A stretch of DNA of 64,000 nt. It comes from Streptomyces flavofungini (GTDB lineage: Bacteria > Actinomycetota > Actinomycetes > Streptomycetales > Streptomycetaceae). Each line of letters starts with the position of its first letter. Position 1 is the first letter of the stretch. The stretch is from contig NZ_CP128846.1 of the NCBI RefSeq assembly GCF_030388665.1, positions 930,001 through 994,000 of the forward strand, read 5' to 3'. The notes beneath the pieces are model-generated. The model worked only from the letters and a program-made list of their open reading frames with translations. It was not told the DNA's origin and ran no database searches. The position numbers and the translations under genes were made by a program. Positions 25,889-34,713 of the stretch are shown in pieces.

Positions 25889-26212
25889 TCAGCGCCCCAC
25901 GGCCCGCGCCAGCTGCGCCTTGTTCATCGACGAGCGTCCCTTGACGCCGCGCCGCTTGGCCTCCTCGTACAGCTGGTCGCGGGTCGGGCCCTGGGCGCCG
26001 CTGTGCGAGCGCAGGCCTCCCCTGCGGCTCGACGAGATGTCCTTCGTCGACGTACGGGACGCGGTCTTGGCCTCGCCGCTGCGCGCCCGCTCCTTGTTCA
26101 CGGTGCGCGCCGCGATCTCCCGCGCCCGGGCCGGCTTCTCGCCGCGCTCCTCGGCGCTGTCCTTGATGTGTTCGTACTGCCGCTCGCGTTTGGCGTTCGA
26201 CCCTCGTGGCAC
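25889..26212 (-). CDS. small basic Rho-N/plasmid-stabilisation-like protein
   Basis: 107 highly charged residues starting MPRGSNAKRERQYEHIKDSA. The C-terminal 35 residues (RDQLYEEAKRRGVKGRSSMN, KAQLARAVGR) resemble the Rho-terminator N-terminal SAP-like helix pair. Streptomycete homologues are commonly annotated as plasmid stabilisation proteins without evidence. Probable nucleic-acid binding; role unknown. Confidence 0.8.
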   Translation of the reverse strand: MPRGSNAKRERQYEHIKDSAEERGEKPARAREIAARTVNKERARSGEAKTASRTSTKDISSSRRGGLRSHSGAQGPTRDQLYEEAKRRGVKGRSSMNKAQLARAVGR

Positions 26213-26348
26213 GGCCGTGCTCCTTCCTCAGCGGGCCCCCGGCCGCCGTGCGGTCCGGGCCGAGGGCGGGACGTCCACGTGTAACCGCTCGGCGGAAACG
26301 TCAAACCAGGGTTGTTTCCCCAGGGCCGCCCCGGGCACCCGCCGCCCC

Positions 26349-26645
26349 ATGGATGAGGTACCGCTGCGACAGGAGTGGATTCACCGGGCCGCGTGCGCGG
26401 ACGCCGACCCCGAGCTGTTCTTCCCGGTGGGGACCACAGGACCGGCCGAACGGGACCAGGAGGAGGCCAAGCGGGTGTGCGCGCGCTGCCCCGTCATCGA
26501 CCAGTGTCTCGCGTACGCGCTGGGGTCCGGGCAGACGTCGGGCGTCTGGGGCGGCAAGGACGAGGCGGAACTCGCGGAGCTGCGGCGCAAGCGGCGGGCG
26601 GCCGAGCGGTGGGAGGCCCGGCACGGCGTGCGCCGCGCCGGGTGA
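26349..26645 (+). CDS. WhiB-family iron-sulfur regulator
   Basis: 98 residues from ATG 26349. Four cysteines in the Wbl pattern: HRAACADADPELFF, then RVCARCPVIDQCLAYAL, followed by the GVWGG turn and a basic C-terminus (LRRKRRAAERWEARH). These ligate a [4Fe-4S] cluster that senses redox or nitric oxide and pairs with sigma factor region 4. Which Wbl subgroup is uncertain. The nearby disulfide reductase and thioredoxin genes are suggestive of redox control but not proof. Confidence 0.93.
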   Translation: MDEVPLRQEWIHRAACADADPELFFPVGTTGPAERDQEEAKRVCARCPVIDQCLAYALGSGQTSGVWGGKDEAELAELRRKRRAAERWEARHGVRRAG

Positions 26646-26669
26646 CAGCCCGTTCCCCTCGGGCGGCCC

Positions 26670-28112
26670 TCAGCCCCGGTACGTCTCCAGGAGGCGCAGC
26701 CACACCTCGCTGATCGTCGGGTACGCCGGGACCGCGTGCCACAGCCGCTCGATGGGGACCTCGGCGGCGATGGCGACCGTGGCGGAGTGCAGGAGTTCAC
26801 TGACGCCGGGGCCGACGAAGGTGACGCCGAGGAGGATCTCGCGGTCGAGGTCGACGACCATGCGGGCGCGGCCTCGGTAGCCGTCGGCGTAGAGGCCGGA
26901 GCCCGCCACCGAGGCGAGGTCGTGATCGACGGCGCGGACGCGGTGTCCGGCGGCCTCGGCGGCCGCGAGGGTGAGGCCCGCGGAGGCGGCCTCGGGGTCG
27001 GTGAAGACGACCTGGGGGACCGCGTCGTGGTCGGCGGTGGCGCTGTGGCTGCCCCAGCGGTCGGTCTCCAGGAGGGGGACCTTCCGGGCGCGGGCCGCGA
27101 TGGCGGCGCCCGCGATCCGGGCCTGGTACTTGCCCTGGTGGGTGAGGAGCGCCCGGTGGTTCACGTCCCCGACGGCGTACAGCCAGTCGCTGCCCGTCAC
27201 CTTGCAGCTGTCGTCGACGGTCAGCCACGCGCCGGGCTCCAGGCCGACCGTCTCCAGGCCGAGGTCGTCCGTGCGCGGGGCGCGGCCGGTGGCGAAGAGG
27301 ATCTCGTCGGCCTCGACGGTGGCGCCGTCGTCGAGGGTGACCGTGAGGGTGGCGCCCTCGCGGTGGACCTCGCGCACGGAGGTGTCCGTGCGGACGTCGG
27401 CGCCCGCCTCGCGCAGCGCGTCGGCGACGAGTTCCCCGGCGAACGGCTCCATCTTGGGCAGCAGCCCCGCACCCCGGACGAGCAGCGTCACCCGCGACCC
27501 GAGGGCCTGCCACGCCGTGGCCATCTCCACGCCGACCACGCCGCCGCCCACCACGACGAGGCGGCCGGGGACCCGGTCGGAGCTGGTCGCCTCGCGGCTG
27601 GTCCAGGGCTTGGCTTCGGCGACGCCCGGCAGGTCGGGGACGACGGCGCGGCTGCCGGTGCACACGGCGACGGCATGGCGGGCGACGAGCCGCCGGAGCG
27701 TGCCGTCCCCGGCGGTGACCGTGACCTGCCGGGTGCCCGCGAGACGGCCCTGGCCGCGGTAGAGGTCCACGCCGATGGAGCCGAGCCAGCCCACCTGGCC
27801 GTCGTCCTTCCAGTGCGAGGTGTAGTAGTCGCGGTGGGCGAGCACCGCGGCCGCGTCGAGGTCGCCTTCGACGAGGTGGCGAAGGCCCGGTACGCGGCGG
27901 GCGTCGGCGCGGGCCACGGCCGGGCGGAGCAGGGCCTTGCTGGGCATGCAGGCCCAGTACGAGCACTCGCCGCCGACGAGTTCGCTCTCCACGATCGCCG
28001 CGCTCAAGCCGTGCGCGCGGACGCGGTCGGCGACGTTCTCACCGACCGGTCCCGCGCCGACGACCACGACGTCGTAGGTGATGGTTTCGCTGGCTTCCGT
28101 GGCATCCGTCAT
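26670..28112 (-). CDS. class I pyridine-nucleotide disulfide oxidoreductase
   Basis: 480 residues, ATG at 28112. Order: FAD-binding VVVGAGPVGENVADR, the redox pair in GGECSYWACMPSK (two Cys with four residues between, as in lipoamide dehydrogenase and mercuric reductase), NAD(P)-binding LVVVGGGVVGVEMATAWQ, the second FAD motif YAVGDVNH, and the dimerisation domain. The C-terminus lacks the HxxxxE pair of classical lipoamide dehydrogenases in obvious form, so the substrate is unclear. It is divergent from the thioredoxin gene. Confidence 0.88.
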   Translation of the reverse strand: MTDATEASETITYDVVVVGAGPVGENVADRVRAHGLSAAIVESELVGGECSYWACMPSKALLRPAVARADARRVPGLRHLVEGDLDAAAVLAHRDYYTSHWKDDGQVGWLGSIGVDLYRGQGRLAGTRQVTVTAGDGTLRRLVARHAVAVCTGSRAVVPDLPGVAEAKPWTSREATSSDRVPGRLVVVGGGVVGVEMATAWQALGSRVTLLVRGAGLLPKMEPFAGELVADALREAGADVRTDTSVREVHREGATLTVTLDDGATVEADEILFATGRAPRTDDLGLETVGLEPGAWLTVDDSCKVTGSDWLYAVGDVNHRALLTHQGKYQARIAGAAIAARARKVPLLETDRWGSHSATADHDAVPQVVFTDPEAASAGLTLAAAEAAGHRVRAVDHDLASVAGSGLYADGYRGRARMVVDLDREILLGVTFVGPGVSELLHSATVAIAAEVPIERLWHAVPAYPTISEVWLRLLETYRG

Positions 28113-28228
28113 GAGCACAGTCTGGTCCCAGGTGTGCGGTGTGGCCACACGGGTACGCGCGCGGAATACGGCCGTCGCCCCGGCCGTTGTGCACGACGGC
28201 TTCGCCCTCATCAGGAAGAGAGAAAACC

Positions 28229-28612
28229 ATGAGCAGCACGACAGTGGAGCTCACGAAGGAAAACTTCGACCAGACGATGACGGACAACGAGTTCGTCCTG
28301 ATCGACTTCTGGGCGTCCTGGTGCGGGCCCTGCCGCCAGTTCGCCCCGGTCTACGAGAAGGCCGCGGAGGCCAATCCGGACCTGGTCTTCGGCAAGGTCG
28401 ACACGGAGGCGCAGCCGGAGCTCGCGGCGGCGTTCGGCATCCAGTCGATCCCGACGCTGATGATCGTCCGCGATCAGGTCGCGGTGTTCGCGCAGCCCGG
28501 CGCGCTGCCGCAGGAGGCCTTGGAGGACGTCATCGGCCAGGCCCGCAAGCTGGACATGGACGAGGTGCGCAAGTCCGTGGCGGAGCAGCAGGCCAAGGAG
28601 CAGGAGCAGTAG
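28229..28612 (+). CDS. thioredoxin
   Basis: 127 residues from ATG 28229, preceded by AAGAGAGAAAA. The active site WASWCGPCRQF is at about residues 28-38, with the cis-proline in SIPTLMIV. An extra hydrophilic C-terminus (KSVAEQQAKEQEQ) extends the usual 105-110 residues. A perfect-stem terminator follows. Confidence 0.95.
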   Translation: MSSTTVELTKENFDQTMTDNEFVLIDFWASWCGPCRQFAPVYEKAAEANPDLVFGKVDTEAQPELAAAFGIQSIPTLMIVRDQVAVFAQPGALPQEALEDVIGQARKLDMDEVRKSVAEQQAKEQEQ

Positions 28613-28657
28613 GAGGGAGCAGGAGGAGCGGTTCGGGGGCGCTCTCGCGGGCGTGCG

Positions 28658-28685
28658 GACGCGGCCCGCTCCGGCGGGCCGCGTC
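28658..28685. terminator. bidirectional terminator between thioredoxin and LacI genes
   Basis: GACGCGGCCCGC and its exact complement form a 12-bp stem around a TCCG loop, ending at the base before the LacI stop codon. It can serve both convergent genes. Confidence 0.85.
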
Positions 28686-29771
28686 TCAGCTCGACTCGCG
28701 GTGCACCACGCTGGCCCCCAGTACGTCGTGCACCTCGGGCCGCCCGCCCGGCTCCCGGACCACCCGGTCGACGAGCTCGGCGAGCCCGCGGCCCGACGGC
28801 AGCTCGATGCGGACGCTGCTCAGGCGCGGGCGCAGGAGCCGGGCCAGCATCAGGTCGTCGGCGCCGACGACGGCGACGTCGTCGGGGACGGTGACGCCCT
28901 CGTCCTGGAGGGCGCGCATCAGGAGCATGGCGTACTCGTCGTTGTACGCGAAGACCCCGTCGAGGCCGAGCGACCGCCAGCCGTCGACGAGGCGGGCCGC
29001 GGAGTCCTCGGTGTAGGCGAGCGGCAGCTCGGTCACCGCACAGCCCTCGACGGTGCGGGCGGCGGCGCGCACGCCGTCCAGGCGCGGCCGGGAGAAGGCT
29101 TCGAGGCCGGGTTCCTCGGGGACGACGACACCGATGCGGCGCCGGCCCTGGGCCAGCAGGTGCGCGGCGGCCGCGCGGCCGACCAGGCGCTGGTCCATGA
29201 GCAGGGCATGGGCGCCGTCCGCCCGCTGCGGGCCGAGGGTGAAGACGGCTTTGGCGCCGGAGCGTTTGAGCACGGCGACGCCGCGGGCGCCGAGCGCGAT
29301 GGCGTCGGGCGCGAGGACGGCGACGGGGCGCAGCTCCGCCCAGGCGCGGGCGGCCTCCTCGCCGGTCAGGCCGAGGCTGCCGTACTGCACCACGGTGTAG
29401 TCGAACCGGCTGAGCGCCCACTGGAGTTCGTTGATGAACTCGCTGAAGAGCGGGCCGACGGCGATCTGCGGGGTCGGCATGAGGACCATGCGGCTGTGCC
29501 CGGCGCGCAGGCTGCGGGCGGCGGCGTGCGGGACGTACCCCAGTTCTTTGGCGGCCGCGTGGACGCGGCGGCGGGTGGGCTCGCTGATCCGGACGGCGCT
29601 GGTGTTGTTGAGGACGTAGCTGACGGTCGCGCGGGAGACGCCCGCGAGGCGGGCGACGTCGGCGCTCGTCGGGACGGAGTGCGGCGTGCCCTGCGGCACG
29701 GAGTCGGGCGGGGAGTTCGGCGCGTCCGGCGCCGGGACCGGCGCGGGCTGCTGCTTCGGTATCTGCACCAT
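28686..29771 (-). CDS. LacI-family transcriptional regulator
   Basis: 361 residues, ATG at 29771. A Pro-rich leader (about 35 residues) precedes the helix-turn-helix SADVARLAGVSRATVSYVLN and the hinge ELGYVPHAAARSLRAGHS. The rest is the periplasmic-binding-protein-like effector domain (DGVFAYNDEYAMLLMRALQD, VAVVGADDLMLARLLRPRL). The gene is divergent from an amidase, a possible target. Effector unknown. Confidence 0.92.
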   Translation of the reverse strand: MVQIPKQQPAPVPAPDAPNSPPDSVPQGTPHSVPTSADVARLAGVSRATVSYVLNNTSAVRISEPTRRRVHAAAKELGYVPHAAARSLRAGHSRMVLMPTPQIAVGPLFSEFINELQWALSRFDYTVVQYGSLGLTGEEAARAWAELRPVAVLAPDAIALGARGVAVLKRSGAKAVFTLGPQRADGAHALLMDQRLVGRAAAAHLLAQGRRRIGVVVPEEPGLEAFSRPRLDGVRAAARTVEGCAVTELPLAYTEDSAARLVDGWRSLGLDGVFAYNDEYAMLLMRALQDEGVTVPDDVAVVGADDLMLARLLRPRLSSVRIELPSGRGLAELVDRVVREPGGRPEVHDVLGASVVHRESS

Positions 29772-30142
29772 GACCCTCGCAATCCTTCCAGACGGCCCCG
29801 GGGCGCACCCAGGCGGGCGCGGGGGCGCTGCCGGGCAGGCGGCGGGGCACGGCCGCGCACGCCGTCGTGCCTGGTCGCGCGGCCTGTCACGCACGCCTGC
29901 GACGGCGCACGCACGGCCCTGGGGGAGCGTCGCACGCCTCCCCCGCGCGCCGCCGAGGGGGCGGGGCACACCCGGCGGGCGGCGTGAACTCCCCCGCCCG
30001 GATACCGCGTTGGGCCGCCGGAGGCTACCGTTCGGTCACATGCCCGACCGGGCCGTCGGCCCCCGGCCCCTCCCCCGCCCGCTCCGATGCCCCGCTTCCC
30101 CCACCTCACGGCCGAGCCGCCCCCCCTGGAAGGTGCCCCCAC
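29772..30142. other. divergent promoter region, LacI gene and amidase
   Basis: 371 bp without a gene. Short direct repeats of CGCACGC and GCGACG occur between about 29880 and 29940, but no clean LacI-type palindrome was seen. Confidence 0.4.
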
Positions 30143-31564
30143 ATGACCGCCGACCGTTCCGCGGGACTCGCGGAGACCGCCCGTGTGCTCGCCGAAGGCC
30201 GGGTGACCGCACGGGAGTTGACCGAGCGGGCGCTCGCCCGGATCGAGGCGGCGCAGCCCCGCCTCAACGCCTTCCGGGTGGTGCGCGCCGAGGCCGCGAG
30301 GGCCGAAGCGGAGGCCGCCGACCGGGAGTTGGCGGCGGGCAGGCGGCTGCCGCTGCTCGGGGTGCCGGTGGCGGTGAAGGACGACACCGACGTGGCAGGC
30401 GAACCCACGGCGTTCGGCTGCCCCGGGGACTTCCCGCCGATGGCCGAGGACGCGGAGGCGGTGCGCAGACTGCGGGCGGCCGGAGCCGTCATCGTCGGCA
30501 AGACCAACACGTGCGAGCTGGGGCAGTGGCCGTTCACGGAGGGCCCGGCCTTCGGCGACACCCGCAATCCGTGGCACACCGGGCACACGCCGGGCGGCTC
30601 GTCGGGCGGCTCGGCGGCCGCGGTCGCCGCGGGCCTGGTCCCGGCGGCCCTCGGCTCGGACGGCGCGGGCTCGGTGCGGATCCCGGCTGCGTGGACGCAC
30701 CTCGTCGGGATCAAGCCGCAGCGCGGGCGGATCTCGACGTGGCCGTGGCCGGAGGCCTTCAACGGCATCACGGTCAACGGCCCGCTGGCGCGCACCGTCG
30801 CCGACGCCGCCCTGCTCCTGGACGTGGCCAGCGGCAACCACGCGGACGACCTGCACCAGCCGCCGCCGATCCGCGCCGCCGACGCGGCCACGCGGGAGCC
30901 GGGGCGGCTGCGGATCGCCCTCTCCCTCGGCATGCCGTTCACGGCGACACCGAAGCGGCTGCACCCGCTGGTGCGCGGCAAGGTCGTGGCGCTCGCGGAG
31001 CGGCTCGCGGCGCTGGGCCACGACGTGTCCGAGGCCGACCCGCGCTACGGCCAGATCGGGCTCGCCTTCGTGCCGCGGGCCACGGCGGGCGTGGCGGACT
31101 GGGTGCGCCGAGTGCCCGACCCGTCGCTCCTGGACCCGCGCACCCGGGAGGCCGCACGCCTGGGGCGGCTGCTCGGCGGCGCGCCGCTGCGGCTCTCGCG
31201 GCGGGCGGAGGCGACGCTGCACCGCAGGGTCGGGGCCGTCTTCGACACGTACGACGTGGTGCTCGCGCCGACGACGGCGACCCCGCCCCCGCCGGTGGGC
31301 ACCCTGGCCGCGCTCAGCGGCTGGCGCACCGACCAGGCGATGATCGCGGCCTGCCCGTACGCGTGGCCCTGGAACGTGCTCGGCTGGCCCGGCGTGAACG
31401 TGCCCGCGGGCCGCGTCACGGGCGGCCTGCCGGTCGGCGCCCAGCTGCTCGGCCCCGAGGGCAGCGAGCCCCTGCTGATCTCGCTGGCGGCGCAGCTGGA
31501 GGACGACTTGCGCTGGCACGAGGACTGGCCGACGCCGCTGGCGGACGCGCAGGCGGCGCCGTGA
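30143..31564 (+). CDS. amidase-signature-family hydrolase
   Basis: 473 residues from ATG 30143, with GGAAGG upstream. The Ser-Ser-Lys triad is visible: Lys in GVPVAVKDDTDVAG, the cis-Ser in HTPGGSSGGSAAAV, and the nucleophile region LGSDGAGSVRIPA. The C-terminal part has the family's LGWPGVNVPAG. These enzymes hydrolyse amides; the substrate is open. It has none of the GatA context. Confidence 0.92.
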   Translation: MTADRSAGLAETARVLAEGRVTARELTERALARIEAAQPRLNAFRVVRAEAARAEAEAADRELAAGRRLPLLGVPVAVKDDTDVAGEPTAFGCPGDFPPMAEDAEAVRRLRAAGAVIVGKTNTCELGQWPFTEGPAFGDTRNPWHTGHTPGGSSGGSAAAVAAGLVPAALGSDGAGSVRIPAAWTHLVGIKPQRGRISTWPWPEAFNGITVNGPLARTVADAALLLDVASGNHADDLHQPPPIRAADAATREPGRLRIALSLGMPFTATPKRLHPLVRGKVVALAERLAALGHDVSEADPRYGQIGLAFVPRATAGVADWVRRVPDPSLLDPRTREAARLGRLLGGAPLRLSRRAEATLHRRVGAVFDTYDVVLAPTTATPPPPVGTLAALSGWRTDQAMIAACPYAWPWNVLGWPGVNVPAGRVTGGLPVGAQLLGPEGSEPLLISLAAQLEDDLRWHEDWPTPLADAQAAP

Positions 31565-31778
31565 AGGCGTAGGAGCCCCGCTGCCGCAGCGGAGCCCCGC
31601 TGCGCGGAGGAGCCCGCACGCCGCATGGGCGACGGCCCGATGCGCCCCGCCACCCCGGGAGCGCGGCACACCCGGCACGCCCCCGCACGCCCGCCGCGTG
31701 GATCCGGCAGCCCAGGGGCCCGCCCCGCCCGCCGAAAACCCCGTGCGGCCGCAGCCCCGCCCGCCTACCGTCCACAGC

Positions 31779-32138
31779 GTGCAGATCTACGAGATCCGAA
31801 TCCATGGCGTCGCCGGGACCGACGCCGCGCTCGCCCTCCAGGAGCCGCTCGCCCGGCTCCTGTGCCCCGTCGAGGACCACGACGGGCCCTGCGAGGTGCC
31901 GTGGGGCTTCACGCTGGCGGACGCGCGGGGCCCGGACGGCCCCGAGTCCGTGCTCGTCCTCGGCGTCTTCGCGAGCGCGGAGAAGGCCACGGAGATCAGG
32001 GACCGGGTGCGGGCGTTCGTGGGCGAGGCGCACCCGACGGTCCTGCGGGAGGCCGTCACGGACGCCTTCGACGAGCTGGCTGAGCAGTACCGGATCGAGC
32101 AGGGCCTGGGCTGGGGCGGGCACCGGCCCGACCGCTGA
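31779..32138 (+). CDS. conserved protein of unknown function
   Basis: 119 residues from GTG 31779; the frame is open upstream without a ribosome site, and the gene may be leaderless. It begins VQIYEIRIHGVAGTDAALAL and alternates strands and helices, with no signal peptide or membrane segment. The first residues recall small alpha/beta sandwich proteins. No family was recognised. It converges on the PARG-like gene. Confidence 0.7.
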   Translation: MQIYEIRIHGVAGTDAALALQEPLARLLCPVEDHDGPCEVPWGFTLADARGPDGPESVLVLGVFASAEKATEIRDRVRAFVGEAHPTVLREAVTDAFDELAEQYRIEQGLGWGGHRPDR

Positions 32139-32204
32139 CCGCCCTGCCCCGCGGCCACGGGTTGTTCGCCCTCCCCCGGGCGTGCGCCCCGCCCCCGCAG
32201 TGCC

Positions 32205-33053
32205 TCAGGCCGACGTCCGCCCCGCCGTCCCCGGGGCCCCGAAAGCCCGCTCGAAGGCCCGGCGCGTCGTCTCGCCCCGGGTCCGGTCGAGGACCCCGAA
32301 GACCACGTGGTCGAAGTAGCCGGCGAACCGGCCGCCCTCCCCCAGCGGTACCCGGAACGCCTCGGCCACCTGGGCCGGATCGTTCTGGAACACCCCGCAG
32401 CCCCAGGCGCCGAGCACGAGCCGACGGTAGCCGCAGGCCGCGGCGGTCTCCAGGACGCGTTCGGCGCGGGCGGCGAGCGCGCCGGGCAGCGCGTCGGCCC
32501 GCTCGGGCGCCGTGCGCCGCACCACTCCGGCGTTGGGCGCCGGCGAGGTGAGGAACCCGGTCGCGTACGCGTCGCCGAGGAGGTTGCCGCGGTCGTCGCG
32601 GAAGACGGGCACGGCGGGCGCGTGGATGACGCGGTCGCTGTAGAACGGGTCGCGGTGGGCGCGGTGGTGGTCGTAGAAGCCGCGCTGTTCCAGGAGGCAG
32701 GCGTACAGCGCGGAGGACCGGCAGAGCGCCTCCTCCTGCGCCTGCGCGCCGTTCAGGAAGCCGCCGCCCGGATTGCGGGCGGAGGCGAAGTTCAGGACGA
32801 CGACCCCGTCCTCGCCCGCGCCGTGCAGCCGGTGGGCGGCCTCAAGGCTGGACTCCCCCGTGACCTCGACGGTCGTCGGGCCCGGTGGGCGCGGGGGCAC
32901 GTCGACGGGGTCCGGGCCGTACACGCGGGTCCCGGCCCGCGCGGCGGCCACCGCCTCCGCCAGCTCCACGCGCCGTCCGTCCGGCGCCGTGTACGCCCCG
33001 ACGGCGACGATGTCCACCGTGTCCTGCGCGATCGCGCGCAGCCGCGCGCTCAC
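32205..33053 (-). CDS. PARG-like ADP-ribose glycohydrolase (TIGR02452 type)
   Basis: 282 residues from GTG 33053. The core reads VVVLNFASARNPGGGFLNG followed by AQAQEEALCRSSALY. GGG and QEE with this spacing are the catalytic signature of bacterial poly(ADP-ribose) glycohydrolases; the Glu pair is the active site. The C-terminus has LVLGAWGCGVFQNDPAQVAE, the macrodomain loop. It would remove ADP-ribose from proteins or nucleic acids. It is divergent from egtA across 283 bp. Confidence 0.9.
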   Translation of the reverse strand: MSARLRAIAQDTVDIVAVGAYTAPDGRRVELAEAVAAARAGTRVYGPDPVDVPPRPPGPTTVEVTGESSLEAAHRLHGAGEDGVVVLNFASARNPGGGFLNGAQAQEEALCRSSALYACLLEQRGFYDHHRAHRDPFYSDRVIHAPAVPVFRDDRGNLLGDAYATGFLTSPAPNAGVVRRTAPERADALPGALAARAERVLETAAACGYRRLVLGAWGCGVFQNDPAQVAEAFRVPLGEGGRFAGYFDHVVFGVLDRTRGETTRRAFERAFGAPGTAGRTSA

Positions 33054-33336
33054 CGGCGCCGCTCGCCGGGCGCCGCCGCGCTCCGCGTGCCGTGTGCCGC
33101 GCCGTCCCCCATGCTGGACATGGCCCCGCCCCCGGTCCTCCCGGCGGTCCCGGTGCCGTGTCCTCGTGCATACCCCGTGTCGAACATGAACAGATGGTGT
33201 GCCGCGCCTGTCGGCCGTCGCAACGGCATTTCCCGGCCATGAGGGCAGTCTTGTGCGAAATAGGTTGAAGGCCTTGGGTGTTACGAGCGCTGCGCGGGCA
33301 GTCCGCCCGCGCGGGCCGAACAGGAGGACCCGCGAC
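33054..33336. promoter_or_regulatory. divergent promoter region, PARG-like gene and egt operon
   Basis: TAGGTT at 33261-33266 is a good Streptomyces vegetative -10 hexamer about 70 bp before egtA, though the -35 (around GCCATG) is weak. CAGGAGGA near 33321 is the egtA ribosome site. Confidence 0.45.
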
Positions 33337-34713
33337 ATGCCAGAGGGAGACTGTACGAAACGCCGAGCCCGCCTCGGCGAAGCCGTCACGGAGGCCGAGA
33401 TAGAGGCCCTGGTGCGCGGCATCTGCTTCAAGACGGGCCCACCCACCGTCACCGGTGTGGAGCTGGAATGGCTCCTGCACGCACCGGACACCCCCCGTAC
33501 GCCCGTGTCGTCCGCCCGTGTCGAAGCCGCTCGCACGGCACTGCGGACCAAGACCCTGCACTCGACGGTCACCGTCGAACCCGGCGGCCAGCTGGAGCTC
33601 AGCTCGCTTCCCGCCGCGTCCCTCATGGAGTGCGTGTCAGCCGTATCGGCCGATCTGGCCGTCGTCCGCGACACACTCCGCACCCTGGACCTGACCCTCA
33701 CCGGCCTCGGCGCCGACCCCTTCCGCGCGCCCGCGCGGATCCTGCACGAGCCGCGCTACGACGCGATGGAGAGCTGGTTCGACCGCACCGGCGAGGCGGG
33801 GCGACGCATGATGTGCTCCACGGCGTCCGTGCAGATCTGCCTGGACGCCGGGTACGAGGAGCCGGGGCCGCTGGGCTACGCGCGCCGCTGGCGCCTGGCC
33901 CATCTGCTCGGCCCCGTCCTGGTCGCCGCGTTCGCCAACTCCCCGCTGCAGGAGGGCCGCCGCACCGGCTGGCGCTCCACACGGCAGGCGGTGTGGGCGG
34001 GCATCGACCCGGGCAGGTCGGGGGCGCCCACCCTCGACGAGGAGCCGCGGGCCGCCTGGACCCGGCACGCCCTGGACGCGCCCGTGATGTGCGTGCGCAC
34101 CGAACCCGCCGACGAGGCGCCCTGGCTGGTCCCCGACGGCCTGAGCTTCCGGGCCTGGGCCCGCTCCGGTGCGCCGCGCCCGCCCACCCGTGCCGACCTC
34201 GACTACCACCTCACCACGCTGTTCCCACCGGTCAGACCGCGCGGCCACCTGGAGTTGCGGATGGTCGACGCGCAGCCCGGCGAGGACGGCTGGATCGTCC
34301 CGCTCGCGGTGACGAGCGCGCTGTTCGACGACGCGGGCGCCGCGGAGACGGCCTACCGCACCGTCAAGCCCCTGGCCGAGCGGGCGGGCGCCACGCCGCC
34401 GCCGCACAGCCCGCTGTGGCTGGACGCGGCGCGCCACGGACTGGCCGATCCGGAGCTGCACGAGGCCGCCGCGGCCTGTTTCGCCGCCGCGCTGGAGGCG
34501 CTGCCGAGGCTCGGCGCCGACCGGCACGTCCTGTCGGTCGTCGCGGCGCACGCCGACCGCTATGTGACCCACGGCCGCTGCCCCGCCGACGACCTGCTCG
34601 AAGCGGCACACCCGGACGCGGCACACCCGGACACCGCGCACCCGCAGGCGGCGCACGGCGCCGACGCGCACCTGGACGAGGCCCCTCTCCTCGGGAAGGA
34701 CACACACCGATGA
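33337..34713 (+). CDS. egtA: ergothioneine pathway glutamate-cysteine ligase EgtA
   Basis: 458 residues, ATG 33337 after CAGGAGGACC. It makes gamma-glutamylcysteine from Glu and Cys with ATP, the sulfur donor for EgtB. The GCS2-type fold is shown by VTGVELEWLLHAP (metal Glu), TVTVEPGGQLELSS and RMMCSTASVQICLDAGYE. First of four overlapping genes egtABCD. The last 40 residues contain a near-repeat of AHPDA units (AHPDAAHPDTAHPQAAHGAD) not needed for the fold. Confidence 0.95.
   Translation: MPEGDCTKRRARLGEAVTEAEIEALVRGICFKTGPPTVTGVELEWLLHAPDTPRTPVSSARVEAARTALRTKTLHSTVTVEPGGQLELSSLPAASLMECVSAVSADLAVVRDTLRTLDLTLTGLGADPFRAPARILHEPRYDAMESWFDRTGEAGRRMMCSTASVQICLDAGYEEPGPLGYARRWRLAHLLGPVLVAAFANSPLQEGRRTGWRSTRQAVWAGIDPGRSGAPTLDEEPRAAWTRHALDAPVMCVRTEPADEAPWLVPDGLSFRAWARSGAPRPPTRADLDYHLTTLFPPVRPRGHLELRMVDAQPGEDGWIVPLAVTSALFDDAGAAETAYRTVKPLAERAGATPPPHSPLWLDAARHGLADPELHEAAAACFAAALEALPRLGADRHVLSVVAAHADRYVTHGRCPADDLLEAAHPDAAHPDTAHPQAAHGADAHLDEAPLLGKDTHR

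Noticed and set aside
26736..28232. 498-codon open frame on the plus strand
   Set aside because: Antisense to the disulfide oxidoreductase with intact FAD and Cys motifs; no motifs of its own.
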